Assembly: GCA_964250805.1 (NCBI GenBank)
Contig: CAXUHG010000004.1
Span: forward strand, 47,408-111,407
Reading direction: 5' to 3'
Source: JBBQVS01 sp964250805
Lineage (GTDB): Bacteria; Chloroflexota; Ktedonobacteria; Ktedonobacterales; Ktedonobacteraceae
Length of the DNA: 64,000 nt
Part shown: in pieces, positions 34,826 to 42,782 of the stretch
How positions within the stretch are numbered: the first letter of the stretch is position 1
How the letters are laid out: each line of letters starts with the position of its first letter
Position numbers and translations under genes: made by a program
The notes under the pieces: generated by a model
Seen by the model: only the letters and a program-made list of their open reading frames with translations
What the model was told of the DNA's origin: nothing
Databases searched by the model: none

Positions 34826-35152
34826 ATGGCCGTCATTCATACTGATCTTTATCGTCATGAAAACCTCGTCCGAAAATCGATCCAAATCCCCTCGACACAA
34901 CATAAAGAGTTAAAGGCTCTAGCGGTTGAACTAGAATCATCGTTAGGAGATATCGTGGAGACAATTATGGAACTTATGCGGCAAGATAATTATCAGCAGC
35001 TCAAATCAGCAATTACTACGAAACGTGAACAAGCTCTCTCATCCCTCAATTCCACGCTCGACGAAGCCTACGCCTATCTTAGCACAATCCCCGACACACT
35101 CGAAGAAGCCCAATACTTTTTTCATGCTGGTAACGAAGGTATGGTCGCGTAA
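34826..35152 (+). CDS. putative antitoxin of the MazF-type pair
   Basis: 108 residues; strong RBS (ataggagg). The first 50 residues (LVRKSIQIPSTQHKELKALAVELESSLGDIVETIMELM) fit a ribbon-helix-helix DNA-binding unit. The remainder is a long helix (QQLKSAITTKREQALSSLNSTLDEAYAYL) that could wrap the toxin. It does not match the AbrB-like MazE family. Position 14 bp before the toxin, with shared promoter, supports the antitoxin call. Confidence 0.65.
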   Translation: MAVIHTDLYRHENLVRKSIQIPSTQHKELKALAVELESSLGDIVETIMELMRQDNYQQLKSAITTKREQALSSLNSTLDEAYAYLSTIPDTLEEAQYFFHAGNEGMVA

Positions 35153-35166
35153 GGTATGAGGGTTGA

Positions 35167-35571
35167 ATGAGTAGTGAGGCCAGGCAGACACAGCCCAGCC
35201 ATAGACAACATGAGGCACCAGCTAGCCCACGTCGCGGAGAGATCTGGGACGTGAACTGGTCCCCTGGTCGAGGTGCAGAGCAACAAGGCACTCGACCCGC
35301 TTTAATTATCCAGAATGATCGAGGGAACGCTTCACCTGCGTATCCCCTGACCATCGTCGCCTCTATGAGCCGTACCGAGCGCGAACTTCCCCTGCATGTG
35401 CGCATTGCTCCTACTGAGGAGAACGGCTTGACCGACCGCACCGATGTCAAGTGTGAACAGGTCATGACTATTGAAAAGTCGCGTCTGCTACGTCGGCGTG
35501 GCTCCATCACTTCCGATGAACTCGCCAAAGTTGATACTGCCCTCAAACTCAGCCTCGATCTCCTCTCGTAG
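35167..35571 (+). CDS. MazF/PemK-family endoribonuclease toxin
   Basis: 134 residues. After a 20-residue disordered start comes the family core: RRGEIWDVNWSPGRGAEQQGTRPALIIQND, with the R-G-E-I-W and R-P-A-[LV]-I-[IL] motifs, then PLTIVASMSRTE, and TDVKCEQVMTIEKSRLLRRRGSIT containing the C-x-Q-[ILV]-x-[TA] block, followed by the C-terminal helix DTALKLSLDLL. It cleaves mRNA when not bound. Ends just before an A-type element. Confidence 0.93.
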   Translation: MSSEARQTQPSHRQHEAPASPRRGEIWDVNWSPGRGAEQQGTRPALIIQNDRGNASPAYPLTIVASMSRTERELPLHVRIAPTEENGLTDRTDVKCEQVMTIEKSRLLRRRGSITSDELAKVDTALKLSLDLLS

Positions 35572-35596
35572 TACATAATCTTGATGTGGCAGTTTT

Positions 35597-35733
35597 TCGT
35601 AGGGACCAGATTTATCGCGTCCGCTGTTCAATTTATTGAGCGAGATCGTGATGAACCCTGTCTATAAGCTGTATCAAACACGATCTCGCGTGATAAATCA
35701 CGCTCTCGGACGCGATAAATCTGGTCCCTACGA
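35597..35733. repeat. A-type REPIN/MITE-like element, copy 4
   Basis: 137 bases, consensus arms, same orientation as copies 1 and 2; palindromes gttcaatttattgagc (left arm one base off) and gcgtgataaatcacgc. It lies between the toxin operon and the glycan operon. Confidence 0.85.
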
Positions 35734-35752
35734 AAATAGGTTGACTATGTAG

Positions 35753-35776
35753 TAGGAGTCTGATTTATCACACCCT
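35753..35776 (+). repeat. single C-type REP unit
   Basis: gtaggagtctgatttatcac followed by accc: one unit, not paired, 20 bp after the A-type element. The rest of the 35572-35922 gap holds a TATAAT at 35835-35840 that may belong to the promoter of the glycan operon; no good -35 is seen. Confidence 0.65.
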
Positions 35777-35922
35777 CCGTTCCCCCACGTATGTAGCGAA
35801 CTAACCATTTGGTAAGTACATTTTTTGCTCCATGTATAATGAAACATAGATAGGATTTTACATATTTGTGGTAGAGATGGCAGGTGCTATCTCTATAGAA
35901 GGTAGTGGGGAGGGGTTTCCTC

Positions 35923-36726
35923 ATGGAGGAAAAACAAGAAACATGGTCTACCAGCATAAGCGTTGCTGAACAACCATATCCACGTGTTAGTGTCGTCATA
36001 CCCGCACGCAATGAAGCCAAAAATCTGAGTCATGTCCTACCATATATTCCATCAATCGTTCATGAGGTCGTGCTTGTAGATGGACAATCGGCTGACGATA
36101 CAATAGAAGTTGCGCGACAACTACTTCCAAATATTCGTGTTGTACATCAAACAGGCAAGGGCAAGGGCGATGCTTTACGAGCGGGGTTTGCAGCCTGTAC
36201 GGGCGATATCGTTGTGATGCTCGATGCCGATGGGTCCGCGGACCCTACAGAGATACCGCGCTTCGTCGAGGCTCTCGTAGCGGGCAACGACTTCGCAAAG
36301 GGTTCACGCTTCATTCGTGGTGGTGGCAGCACAGATATTACGCTGCTGCGTCAGGCTGGTAACTATCTGCTCGGCATGCTGGTCAACGTATTATTCGCAA
36401 CACGCTTCAGTGACCTCTGCTACGGCTATAACGCCTTCTGGAAACGCTGTCTCGACGAAATCAACATCGACTGCGATGGCTTCGAGATAGAAACGTTGCT
36501 GAACCTGCGGATGCATAAAGCGAATTTCAAAATCGTCGAGGTGCCCAGTTTCGAGTACTCGCGCGTGTATGGTGAGAGCAACCTACGCACCTTCCGCGAT
36601 GGCTGGCGTGTCCTTAAAACAATTCTCAAAGAGCGTCGCGCATCGCTTCCTACGATACCGCCCCTTATAGAAAGCGATGAAGCTGTTCTGGTTTACACGA
36701 GTGTGAAGAAGAGGACGGTACGCTAA
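35923..36726 (+). CDS. family 2 glycosyltransferase, dolichyl-phosphate-mannose-synthase-like
   Basis: 267 residues from the ATG at 35923, placed after a strong ggggagggg; GTG 35905 is the alternative. GT-A fold: VSVVIPARNEAKNLSHVLPYI, VDGQSADDT, GKGKGDALRAGFAACTGDIVVMLDADGSADPTEI (the D-x-D metal site), FAKGSRFIRGGG, LCYGYNAFWKRCLDEI. No C-terminal membrane helices, so it is a soluble or peripheral enzyme that moves a sugar from a nucleotide donor to a lipid carrier or glycan. First gene of the plus-strand glycan operon; next gene starts one base later. Confidence 0.92.
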   Translation: MEEKQETWSTSISVAEQPYPRVSVVIPARNEAKNLSHVLPYIPSIVHEVVLVDGQSADDTIEVARQLLPNIRVVHQTGKGKGDALRAGFAACTGDIVVMLDADGSADPTEIPRFVEALVAGNDFAKGSRFIRGGGSTDITLLRQAGNYLLGMLVNVLFATRFSDLCYGYNAFWKRCLDEINIDCDGFEIETLLNLRMHKANFKIVEVPSFEYSRVYGESNLRTFRDGWRVLKTILKERRASLPTIPPLIESDEAVLVYTSVKKRTVR

Positions 36727-36727
36727 C

Positions 36728-37552
36728 ATGGAACCGATGGAAAAGAAGATACCGATTCTCATGTATCATAGTATTTCATGCAGCACAAACCCAAGCTTCG
36801 CGCAATTTACCGTTTCGCCTACACGCTTTGCGGAACAAATGGCATACTTGCATGAGTACGGCTACACTCCCGTTACTATAACACAATGGGTAGATGCGCT
36901 GGCAAGAAAAGCGATGCAGCCACTTCCAGAGAAACTCGTCGTCCTGACGTTCGACGATGGCATGGCTGATTTTTACACAGACGCTTTACCCATCTTGACA
37001 CGTTATGGATTTGGCGCAACGCTCTACATAGCGACATCTTTTGTCGGAGGTACATGCGGTTGGCTTCAGCGTGAGGGAGAAGCAACGCGCCCCATGCTCA
37101 CATGGCGACAGATTGCAGAGATACAGGCATCGGGCATCGAATGTGGGAGTCACACGCACACGCACCCGCAACTCGACGTACTTCCATCGACAAAGGCACG
37201 GAACGAGATCGTCACCTGTAAGCGTGTACTGGAAGATACTCTTGGTCAACAGGTACAGAGTTTTGCATATCCCTATGGATACTACACACAGGCAACACAA
37301 AGACTTGTACAGGCTGCTGGTTATACATCGGCTTGTGCGGTCAAACATAGCATGAATGCCGAAACCACGAATCTCTTCGCATTGACGCGACTTATGGTTA
37401 AAGCAACGACAAGCATCTCCAATTTTGAGGCTCTTCTTACAGGAAAGAACTCATACAGTATGACACTCTTTACAACATATGCACGTATACGCACTCCCGT
37501 ATGGCAATTGGTGCGACGCGGCTCTTCACTTGCAACGGGGAACAGAGGATAA
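36728..37552 (+). CDS. polysaccharide deacetylase (NodB fold)
   Basis: 274 residues. IPILMYHSIS at the start, VVLTFDDGMADFYTDALPILTRYGFGATLYI with the TFDDG motif (catalytic base and metal Asp), ECGSHTHTHPQLD with the H-x3-H metal pair, and FAYPYGYYTQATQRLVQAAGYTSACAV. No signal peptide or membrane anchor, so it may act on a cytoplasmic-face lipid-linked sugar. Carbohydrate esterase family 4; removes N-acetyl groups. Its presence suggests the glycan contains an N-acetylhexosamine. Confidence 0.92.
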   Translation: MEPMEKKIPILMYHSISCSTNPSFAQFTVSPTRFAEQMAYLHEYGYTPVTITQWVDALARKAMQPLPEKLVVLTFDDGMADFYTDALPILTRYGFGATLYIATSFVGGTCGWLQREGEATRPMLTWRQIAEIQASGIECGSHTHTHPQLDVLPSTKARNEIVTCKRVLEDTLGQQVQSFAYPYGYYTQATQRLVQAAGYTSACAVKHSMNAETTNLFALTRLMVKATTSISNFEALLTGKNSYSMTLFTTYARIRTPVWQLVRRGSSLATGNRG

Positions 37553-37619
37553 TTGAAGAGAGAACCAATGGGCGAATTGGGGTATATAGGCGTTCAGGTA
37601 TAGTGGCAGGAGGAAGATA

Positions 37620-38573
37620 GTGGCGGTTCAGATAGCAGTAAATATTTCGGTTGTTATTTGTGCTTATACGGAGGCACGTTGGAGTAATCTTGTACAGGCG
37701 GTACAATCCATTCAGCAACAACATATGTCGCCGCGCGAAATCATCGTCGTCATCGACCACAATTCGGCATTATTTGAACGTGCTTGCGCTAACATCGAAG
37801 GCATCACCGTCATAGAGAACACGGGTCCCAAAGGGATATCGGGGGCGCGTAGCACGGGCGTTGCAAAGGCAAAGGGGGCATTGATCGCCTGTCTCGACGA
37901 TGATGCCATCGCCGATGCCGACTGGCTAGAAAAACTTGGTGATTGTTGTACAGACCCGATGGTCATGGGAGCAGGAAGTAGTGTACAGCCACACTGGGAA
38001 AAGCAACGCCCACAATGGTTTCCTACAGAATTCTACTGGGTACTTGGCTGTTCCTATCAACCAACATTTGCTCAACCCGTAGAGGTACGCAACCTCTGGG
38101 CTGGCTGTATGTGTGTGCGCCGCGAAGTATTCGAGACCGTAGGAGCGTTCAGAAGCGACATTGGGCATGTCGGTAAACAGGTACTTGGAGGTGAGGAGAC
38201 GGAACTGTGCATTCGTGCCAAGCAACACTGGCCCGATAAAAAGTTTCTCTACGAGTCACGCGTAAACATCCACCACTACATACCCACGCATCGCGCGACC
38301 TGGAAGTACTTCCTCTCGCGTTGCTATGCCGAAGGCTTCTCAAAGGCCATCATCTCTCGCTACGTCGGTGTACAAGATAGTCTCTCAACCGAGAGTTTAT
38401 ACACATTCACTATGCTACCGTTGGGAGTCATACGTGGCGTAGCAGATTGCTTGCTACGCCGCGATAGTACAGGTATACAACGAGCAGGTGCGATTGTTGC
38501 TGGCTTCACGACAACTGCCGTAGGCTATATTATGGGTACATTCTCTCGAACTCCTCAAGCACAAAACACTTAA
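37620..38573 (+). CDS. family 2 glycosyltransferase
   Basis: 317 residues from GTG at 37620, with a strong aggagg RBS. ISVVICAYTEARWSNLVQAVQSI is the nucleotide-binding start (seen as VNISVVICAYTEARW); GARSTGVAKAKGALIACLDDDAIADADWLEKL is the metal site; WAGCMCVRREVFETVGAFRSDIG and GGEETELCIRAK with the E-D/E-x-E-L base region follow. C-terminal helices may dip into the membrane (MLPLGVIRGVADCLL). Adds a sugar to the glycan of this locus; specificity unknown. Confidence 0.9.
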   Translation: MAVQIAVNISVVICAYTEARWSNLVQAVQSIQQQHMSPREIIVVIDHNSALFERACANIEGITVIENTGPKGISGARSTGVAKAKGALIACLDDDAIADADWLEKLGDCCTDPMVMGAGSSVQPHWEKQRPQWFPTEFYWVLGCSYQPTFAQPVEVRNLWAGCMCVRREVFETVGAFRSDIGHVGKQVLGGEETELCIRAKQHWPDKKFLYESRVNIHHYIPTHRATWKYFLSRCYAEGFSKAIISRYVGVQDSLSTESLYTFTMLPLGVIRGVADCLLRRDSTGIQRAGAIVAGFTTTAVGYIMGTFSRTPQAQNT

Positions 38574-38646
38574 ATTTGTATTGCATGTTAAACTTTGATT
38601 TGTTACCTCTAGTAACAAATCAAAGTTGAACATGCAATACAAATTT
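38572..38646 (+). terminator. 35-bp hairpin inside the glycan operon
   Basis: Arms 38572-38606 and 38612-38646 pair with one mismatch around a 5-base loop, beginning at the stop codon of the glycosyltransferase. The flippase gene starts 30 bases after it, so either transcription ends here and restarts, or the hairpin only adjusts downstream levels. Confidence 0.75.
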
Positions 38647-38675
38647 GTTGATATAGGAAGCGCAGTAACAGTATA

Positions 38676-40151
38676 GTGAATTCTCTTTTTCAGTGGCTAA
38701 AAACCAATAGCGTGATGCTCGTCAACGCTGGTTCATTGATTGGCACAACGGCGATAACATCGGGACTGGGATTTGTGTATTGGTGGATTGCAGCACGGCA
38801 TTTTTCAACCGAGACAATAGGAATCGCCTCTGCCTCTCTGTCGGCAATGATGCTACTGGGCAGTTTTTGCGTATTGGGACTGGGAACTCTGCTCATCACC
38901 GAGCTGCCACGACAACCAGGACGGGAGGCATCGTTAATCAGTACAGCCCTGCTTGTAGTAGGAGGCATAGGTACTCTCATTGGCATTGCCTTCGCACTCA
39001 CTAGTCCCTCCTTCATTGGAGGCTTCGGACCACTTCGTGCGAACGGCATGAACGTACTCATCTTTGGGTTAGGCGTCAGCCTTAATGGAGTTACGCTTGT
39101 ACTGGACCAAGCTTTGATTGGCATACTACGTGGGAGTCTACAACTGTGGCGCAACACGCTGTTCGCGCTGATCAAGTTGGTCACGCTCTTTTTTGTTGGT
39201 ACGTGGCTATCGAGCAATCTTGGTGTCGCAATCTATGCAACGTGGGCTATTTCTAACATTCTTTCGATAGTAGTGCTAGTCATCCCGATTGTATTCAAAA
39301 AAGGTGCAACAATTCAGCAGTATCTTCCACAATGGGGATTACTACGCAAACTAGGTGCGGCTGCAATTCAGCATCACCTGCTCAATCTCACACTTCAATT
39401 TCCGACGCAGGTGTTGCCAATCGTCGTTACCGCCTTACTCTCGGCCCAGATGAACGCTTGGTTCTATGTCTCGTGGATGCTGGTCAGCTTCGTATTTATC
39501 ATTCCTGGGGCGTTAACCACCGTGCTACATGCGATGAACTCTGCGCAACCATCATCACTTGCGCATAAAGCGCGCGTCACGATAGGATTAGCGGTCCTCA
39601 CAGGCGTTCTCACCAATATTGTCCTACAGTTTGGAGCTAAACAGGTGCTGAGTCTCTTCGGTGCCTCATACGCCGCCAATGCCGCATGGTGTCTACGCAT
39701 ACTCGCCCTCGCCGCCTTTCCGCTGATTATAAAAAATCACTATATCTCTATATGCCGTATTCAGGACCGCGTAGGGAGCGCAATTCTCAGCATCCTCCCC
39801 GGCGGTATTCTCGAAGTGCTTGCCGCCATATTAGGTGCTTACCTCGGTGGTCTATCGGGATTAAGTTTCGGCTGGGTGGCGGCTATTGCCGTCGAAGCGA
39901 TATTCATGTTCCGCACAGTCTACAGGGCAGTGTGGTCAAAAGAAACACTATCGGTGCAGGACGAATCCAGTTCACAGGAGATACAGGCTATCTGGCTAGT
40001 TGAGACGGTCTCGATGCCCAGTATCGCACAAAGCTACCCTGGCGTAAGGATATTGCAACACGTCGAAAGCACCTCATCGTCGGGCATAAGCGCACTACAT
40101 CCGCCCGACCCAATTCGGCTCAAACCACCGCGTCTAAAGAAGTACGCATGA
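38676..40151 (+). CDS. polysaccharide/lipid-linked oligosaccharide flippase, Wzx/MATE-like
   Basis: 491 residues from GTG 38676. Twelve or more membrane helices: SLIGTTAITSGLGFVYWWIAARHFSTETIGIASASLSAMMLLGSFCVLGLGTLLI is the classic start of the polysaccharide_synt family, and the later half repeats the pattern (LSLFGASYAANAAWCLRILALAAFPLI). A 65-residue soluble tail follows. It would move lipid-linked repeat units across the membrane. The RBS (aggaag) is rather far from the start, so the start is moderately sure. A B-type REPIN begins one base after the stop codon. Confidence 0.9.
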   Translation: MNSLFQWLKTNSVMLVNAGSLIGTTAITSGLGFVYWWIAARHFSTETIGIASASLSAMMLLGSFCVLGLGTLLITELPRQPGREASLISTALLVVGGIGTLIGIAFALTSPSFIGGFGPLRANGMNVLIFGLGVSLNGVTLVLDQALIGILRGSLQLWRNTLFALIKLVTLFFVGTWLSSNLGVAIYATWAISNILSIVVLVIPIVFKKGATIQQYLPQWGLLRKLGAAAIQHHLLNLTLQFPTQVLPIVVTALLSAQMNAWFYVSWMLVSFVFIIPGALTTVLHAMNSAQPSSLAHKARVTIGLAVLTGVLTNIVLQFGAKQVLSLFGASYAANAAWCLRILALAAFPLIIKNHYISICRIQDRVGSAILSILPGGILEVLAAILGAYLGGLSGLSFGWVAAIAVEAIFMFRTVYRAVWSKETLSVQDESSSQEIQAIWLVETVSMPSIAQSYPGVRILQHVESTSSSGISALHPPDPIRLKPPRLKKYA

Positions 40152-40152
40152 A

Positions 40153-40224
40153 GGTAGGGACCGATTTATCGCGTCCTGCTGGCGTCTCGATTGCCGACGA
40201 GGACGTGATAAATCGGTCCCTACC
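40153..40224. repeat. B-type REPIN
   Basis: Arms ggtagggaccgatttatcgc-gtcc and the complement, heads outward, centre about 20 bases. It fills most of the gap between the flippase and the next glycosyltransferase. Confidence 0.85.
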
Positions 40225-40275
40225 AAAACCGTTATGAGGTACCAAAGTACCCTTTTTAGGAAAACACAAATTTTT

Positions 40276-40284
40276 TGCTATACT
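40276..40284 (+). promoter_or_regulatory. extended -10 promoter
   Basis: TGCTATACT, identical to the box before the lipoprotein gene at 8054; 55 bases before the next start codon. It suggests a second transcription unit in the glycan cluster. Confidence 0.45.
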
Positions 40285-40338
40285 CACCTGGGGGATTCTT
40301 GAACCAATGTATGAAGATGGAAGGGGTAGATAGAAGTG

Positions 40339-41502
40339 ATGGGAAACACAATACAGCCGCTGCGTGTACTCATGGTAACAGCACGCTATTTTCCATTTAT
40401 GGGCGGCATCGAAACGCACGTCTACGAGGTCGGACGACGACTGGTACAACGTGGCGTCGATGTTACCATCGTCACCACAAGACCACGAGCAACTGCGACT
40501 CGCTCGGGGCTGCCAAGCGAAGAAATCATAGAAGGCATGCGTATTCTACGCGTCTCCTACTGGCCCGCAGAACATGACTACTATATCGCACCGGAAATAC
40601 ACACGCTTATCACGCGCGGCAACTGGGACGTTGTGCATTGTCAGGGTAGTCATACTTTTGTGCCACCAATGGCAATGCTCGCCGCCAAACAAGCGGGTAT
40701 TCCATATGTCGTCACCTTTCACACAGGCGGCAACTCCTCGCGCTTACGAACCGCCATCCGCGACATACAATGGACGCTTCAGCGCCCGCTTTATAGGGGT
40801 GCCGCAAAACTCATTGGCGTCTCACACTTCGAGGCCAACTACTTCCGTAGTCTGTTACGTCTCTCGCGTAAACGCTTCGTCGTCATACCAAATGGCGGAG
40901 CGACCTTTCCTGCGGTAACGCTCTCGCACTCGGATTCCAAGGACACACTCATCATTTCCCCTGGTCGCCTGGAACGCTACAAAGGACATCATAATCTCAT
41001 CACCGCGCTGCCAGCAATTCGTGAGCAACGTCCAGATGCACGCCTGCTCATTCTCGGCACGGGTCCCTACGAGGACGCACTACGCAAATTGGCGCGGCGG
41101 ACAAGCGTTAGCGATTATGTAGATATTCGGTCGGTTCCTGCTACCGACCGTCGCGGCATGGCGGAGACTCTTTCGAGCGCAACAGTTGTGGCTCTATTAA
41201 GCGAGTATGAAGCACATCCAGTAGCTGTGATGGAGGCTCTCACGTTACGGCGTCCCGTTGTCGTCGCCGCTACGTCTGGCCTTCATGAAATCGCCCAGCA
41301 AGGTCTGGCGCGTGAAATTCCATTGAAGAGTACGCCACGTGAGGTGGCAAACGCCATTCTGCACCAGATCGAGGAGCCACTTACTCTCCCATCTCATTTC
41401 ACATTACCAACGTGGGACGAGTGTGCGGAACAGGTTGAAGCTGTCTATAGAGCATGCGTAAAAAGCTTGGAGAGGGAAAGGGAGGACGTATGCGTATCTT
41501 AA
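40339..41502 (+). CDS. family 4 glycosyltransferase (GT-B)
   Basis: 387 residues from the ATG at 40339; GTG 40336 is equally possible. N-terminal domain: VLMVTARYFPFMGGIETHVYEVGRRLVQRGVDVTIVTT; acceptor-side DVVHCQGSHTF and VVTFHTGGNSS. C-terminal donor domain: IISPGRLERYKGHHNLITALPAI, LLILGTGPYEDALRKLA, and VVALLSEYEAHPVAVMEALTLRRPVVVAATSGLHEI with the E-x7-E motif of retaining GT4. It overlaps the next gene by 13 bases. Cytoplasmic assembly of the lipid-linked glycan is inferred. Confidence 0.93.
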   Translation: MGNTIQPLRVLMVTARYFPFMGGIETHVYEVGRRLVQRGVDVTIVTTRPRATATRSGLPSEEIIEGMRILRVSYWPAEHDYYIAPEIHTLITRGNWDVVHCQGSHTFVPPMAMLAAKQAGIPYVVTFHTGGNSSRLRTAIRDIQWTLQRPLYRGAAKLIGVSHFEANYFRSLLRLSRKRFVVIPNGGATFPAVTLSHSDSKDTLIISPGRLERYKGHHNLITALPAIREQRPDARLLILGTGPYEDALRKLARRTSVSDYVDIRSVPATDRRGMAETLSSATVVALLSEYEAHPVAVMEALTLRRPVVVAATSGLHEIAQQGLAREIPLKSTPREVANAILHQIEEPLTLPSHFTLPTWDECAEQVEAVYRACVKSLEREREDVCVS

Positions 41503-42782
41503 TGCTAGCACAATTTTATCCACCTACGATTGGCGGAGAGGAGCGTCATGTACGCAATCTTGCCATCGCGCTAGTGCAGCGCGGTCATAGCGTTTCTGTT
41601 GCCACGCTACAGCATGATAACACGCCTGCATTTGAGCTTGACGAAGGAGTACACGTTCATCGCATTCGAGGCAGCGTACAGAGACTCAGTGTGCTGTTCA
41701 GCTATCAAGATAGACAATTCGCACCTCCGTTCGCCGACCCCGAACTGTTACTAGCACTACGGCGCGTCATTCTGGAGGAACAGCCAGACATCATTCACGC
41801 CCATAATTGGATTATTCACTCAATGCTGCCGCTCAAGACATGGAGCAAGGCCAAGTTAGTCGTCACGCTTCACGATTATAGTCTTGTCTGTGCGCAAAAG
41901 CGGCTCACCTATCGAGGCGAACAGTGTACAGGTCCTTCACCCTTAAAGTGTTTAGAGTGTGCCAGTGAATTTTATGGCGCGACGAAAGGCGTTCCCACCG
42001 TGCTAACAAACTGGACAAGTAGCCAACTCGAAAATTCTTTGGTAGACATGTTTCTACCCGTTAGCTACTCTGTAGCACGCGGCACACGATTAACACATAG
42101 ACGCGTTCCTCATCGTGTAATTCCAAATTTTGTTCCTGATAACATCAGCGAACAGAGGCGTGACGACTCCCAACTTCTGGAGCAACTGCCACGAGGCGAT
42201 TTTATCCTTTTTGTCGGTGATGTCAAGCGCGATAAAGGCGTCGATGTTCTTCTACGGGCATACGCGGCAATGAAAAGCACGGTTCCACTCGTCATTATTG
42301 GTAGACCGTGTGATGATCTGGGAGTAGACATTCCTGAGAACGTCCTGATATTACCCGCATGGCCTCATGACGTTGTAATGAGCGCATGGAGTCGCTGTGT
42401 ACTTGCTGTTGCGCCTTCGATCTGGCGCGATCCCTGCCCAACTGTAGCGATGGAGGCAATGGCAATGGGACGCCCTGTGATCGCATCGCGCATCGGTGGT
42501 CTCTCCGATATCGTCGAGGATGATGTCACTGGACTACTAGTTTCTCCTGGGAATGTGCAAGCCTTACGACAGGCAATGCAGGACTTGCTGAAAAATTCCG
42601 CACGTCGTACACAGATGGGCAGAATGGCTCTGCGACGTGTCGTCCACTTTCAAGCTCAAACAGTTGTTACCCGCATCGAGCAGGCGTATTTTGATGTACT
42701 GCATTCCGAACGTTCTATGTCGAGCCATGAACCTGTATCGGTGTCTACTAAACGGATATATCAGGAAGTGCCGCACCGATGA
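41490..42782 (+). CDS. family 4 glycosyltransferase (GT-B)
   Basis: 430 residues from ATG 41490 (RBS gggagga), which lies inside the end of the previous gene. MRILMLAQFYPPTIGGEERHVRNLAIALVQRGH, IIHAHNWIIHSMLPLK, VVTLHDYSLVCAQKR; then FILFVGDVKRDKGVDVLLRAYA, VAPSIWRDPCPTVAMEAMAMGRPVIASRIGGLSDIVEDDVTGLLVSPG with the E-x7-E donor motif. A Cys cluster in the first domain (C-TGPSPLKCLECASEF) is the usual small insertion of this subgroup. The stop overlaps the next start (ATGA), so translation is coupled. Confidence 0.93.
   Translation: MRILMLAQFYPPTIGGEERHVRNLAIALVQRGHSVSVATLQHDNTPAFELDEGVHVHRIRGSVQRLSVLFSYQDRQFAPPFADPELLLALRRVILEEQPDIIHAHNWIIHSMLPLKTWSKAKLVVTLHDYSLVCAQKRLTYRGEQCTGPSPLKCLECASEFYGATKGVPTVLTNWTSSQLENSLVDMFLPVSYSVARGTRLTHRRVPHRVIPNFVPDNISEQRRDDSQLLEQLPRGDFILFVGDVKRDKGVDVLLRAYAAMKSTVPLVIIGRPCDDLGVDIPENVLILPAWPHDVVMSAWSRCVLAVAPSIWRDPCPTVAMEAMAMGRPVIASRIGGLSDIVEDDVTGLLVSPGNVQALRQAMQDLLKNSARRTQMGRMALRRVVHFQAQTVVTRIEQAYFDVLHSERSMSSHEPVSVSTKRIYQEVPHR

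Noticed and set aside
40339..42782. Recent duplication of the two neighbouring GT4 genes
   Set aside because: They share only the general GT4 motifs; the first domains differ in acceptor region and Cys insertion, so they are old paralogues.
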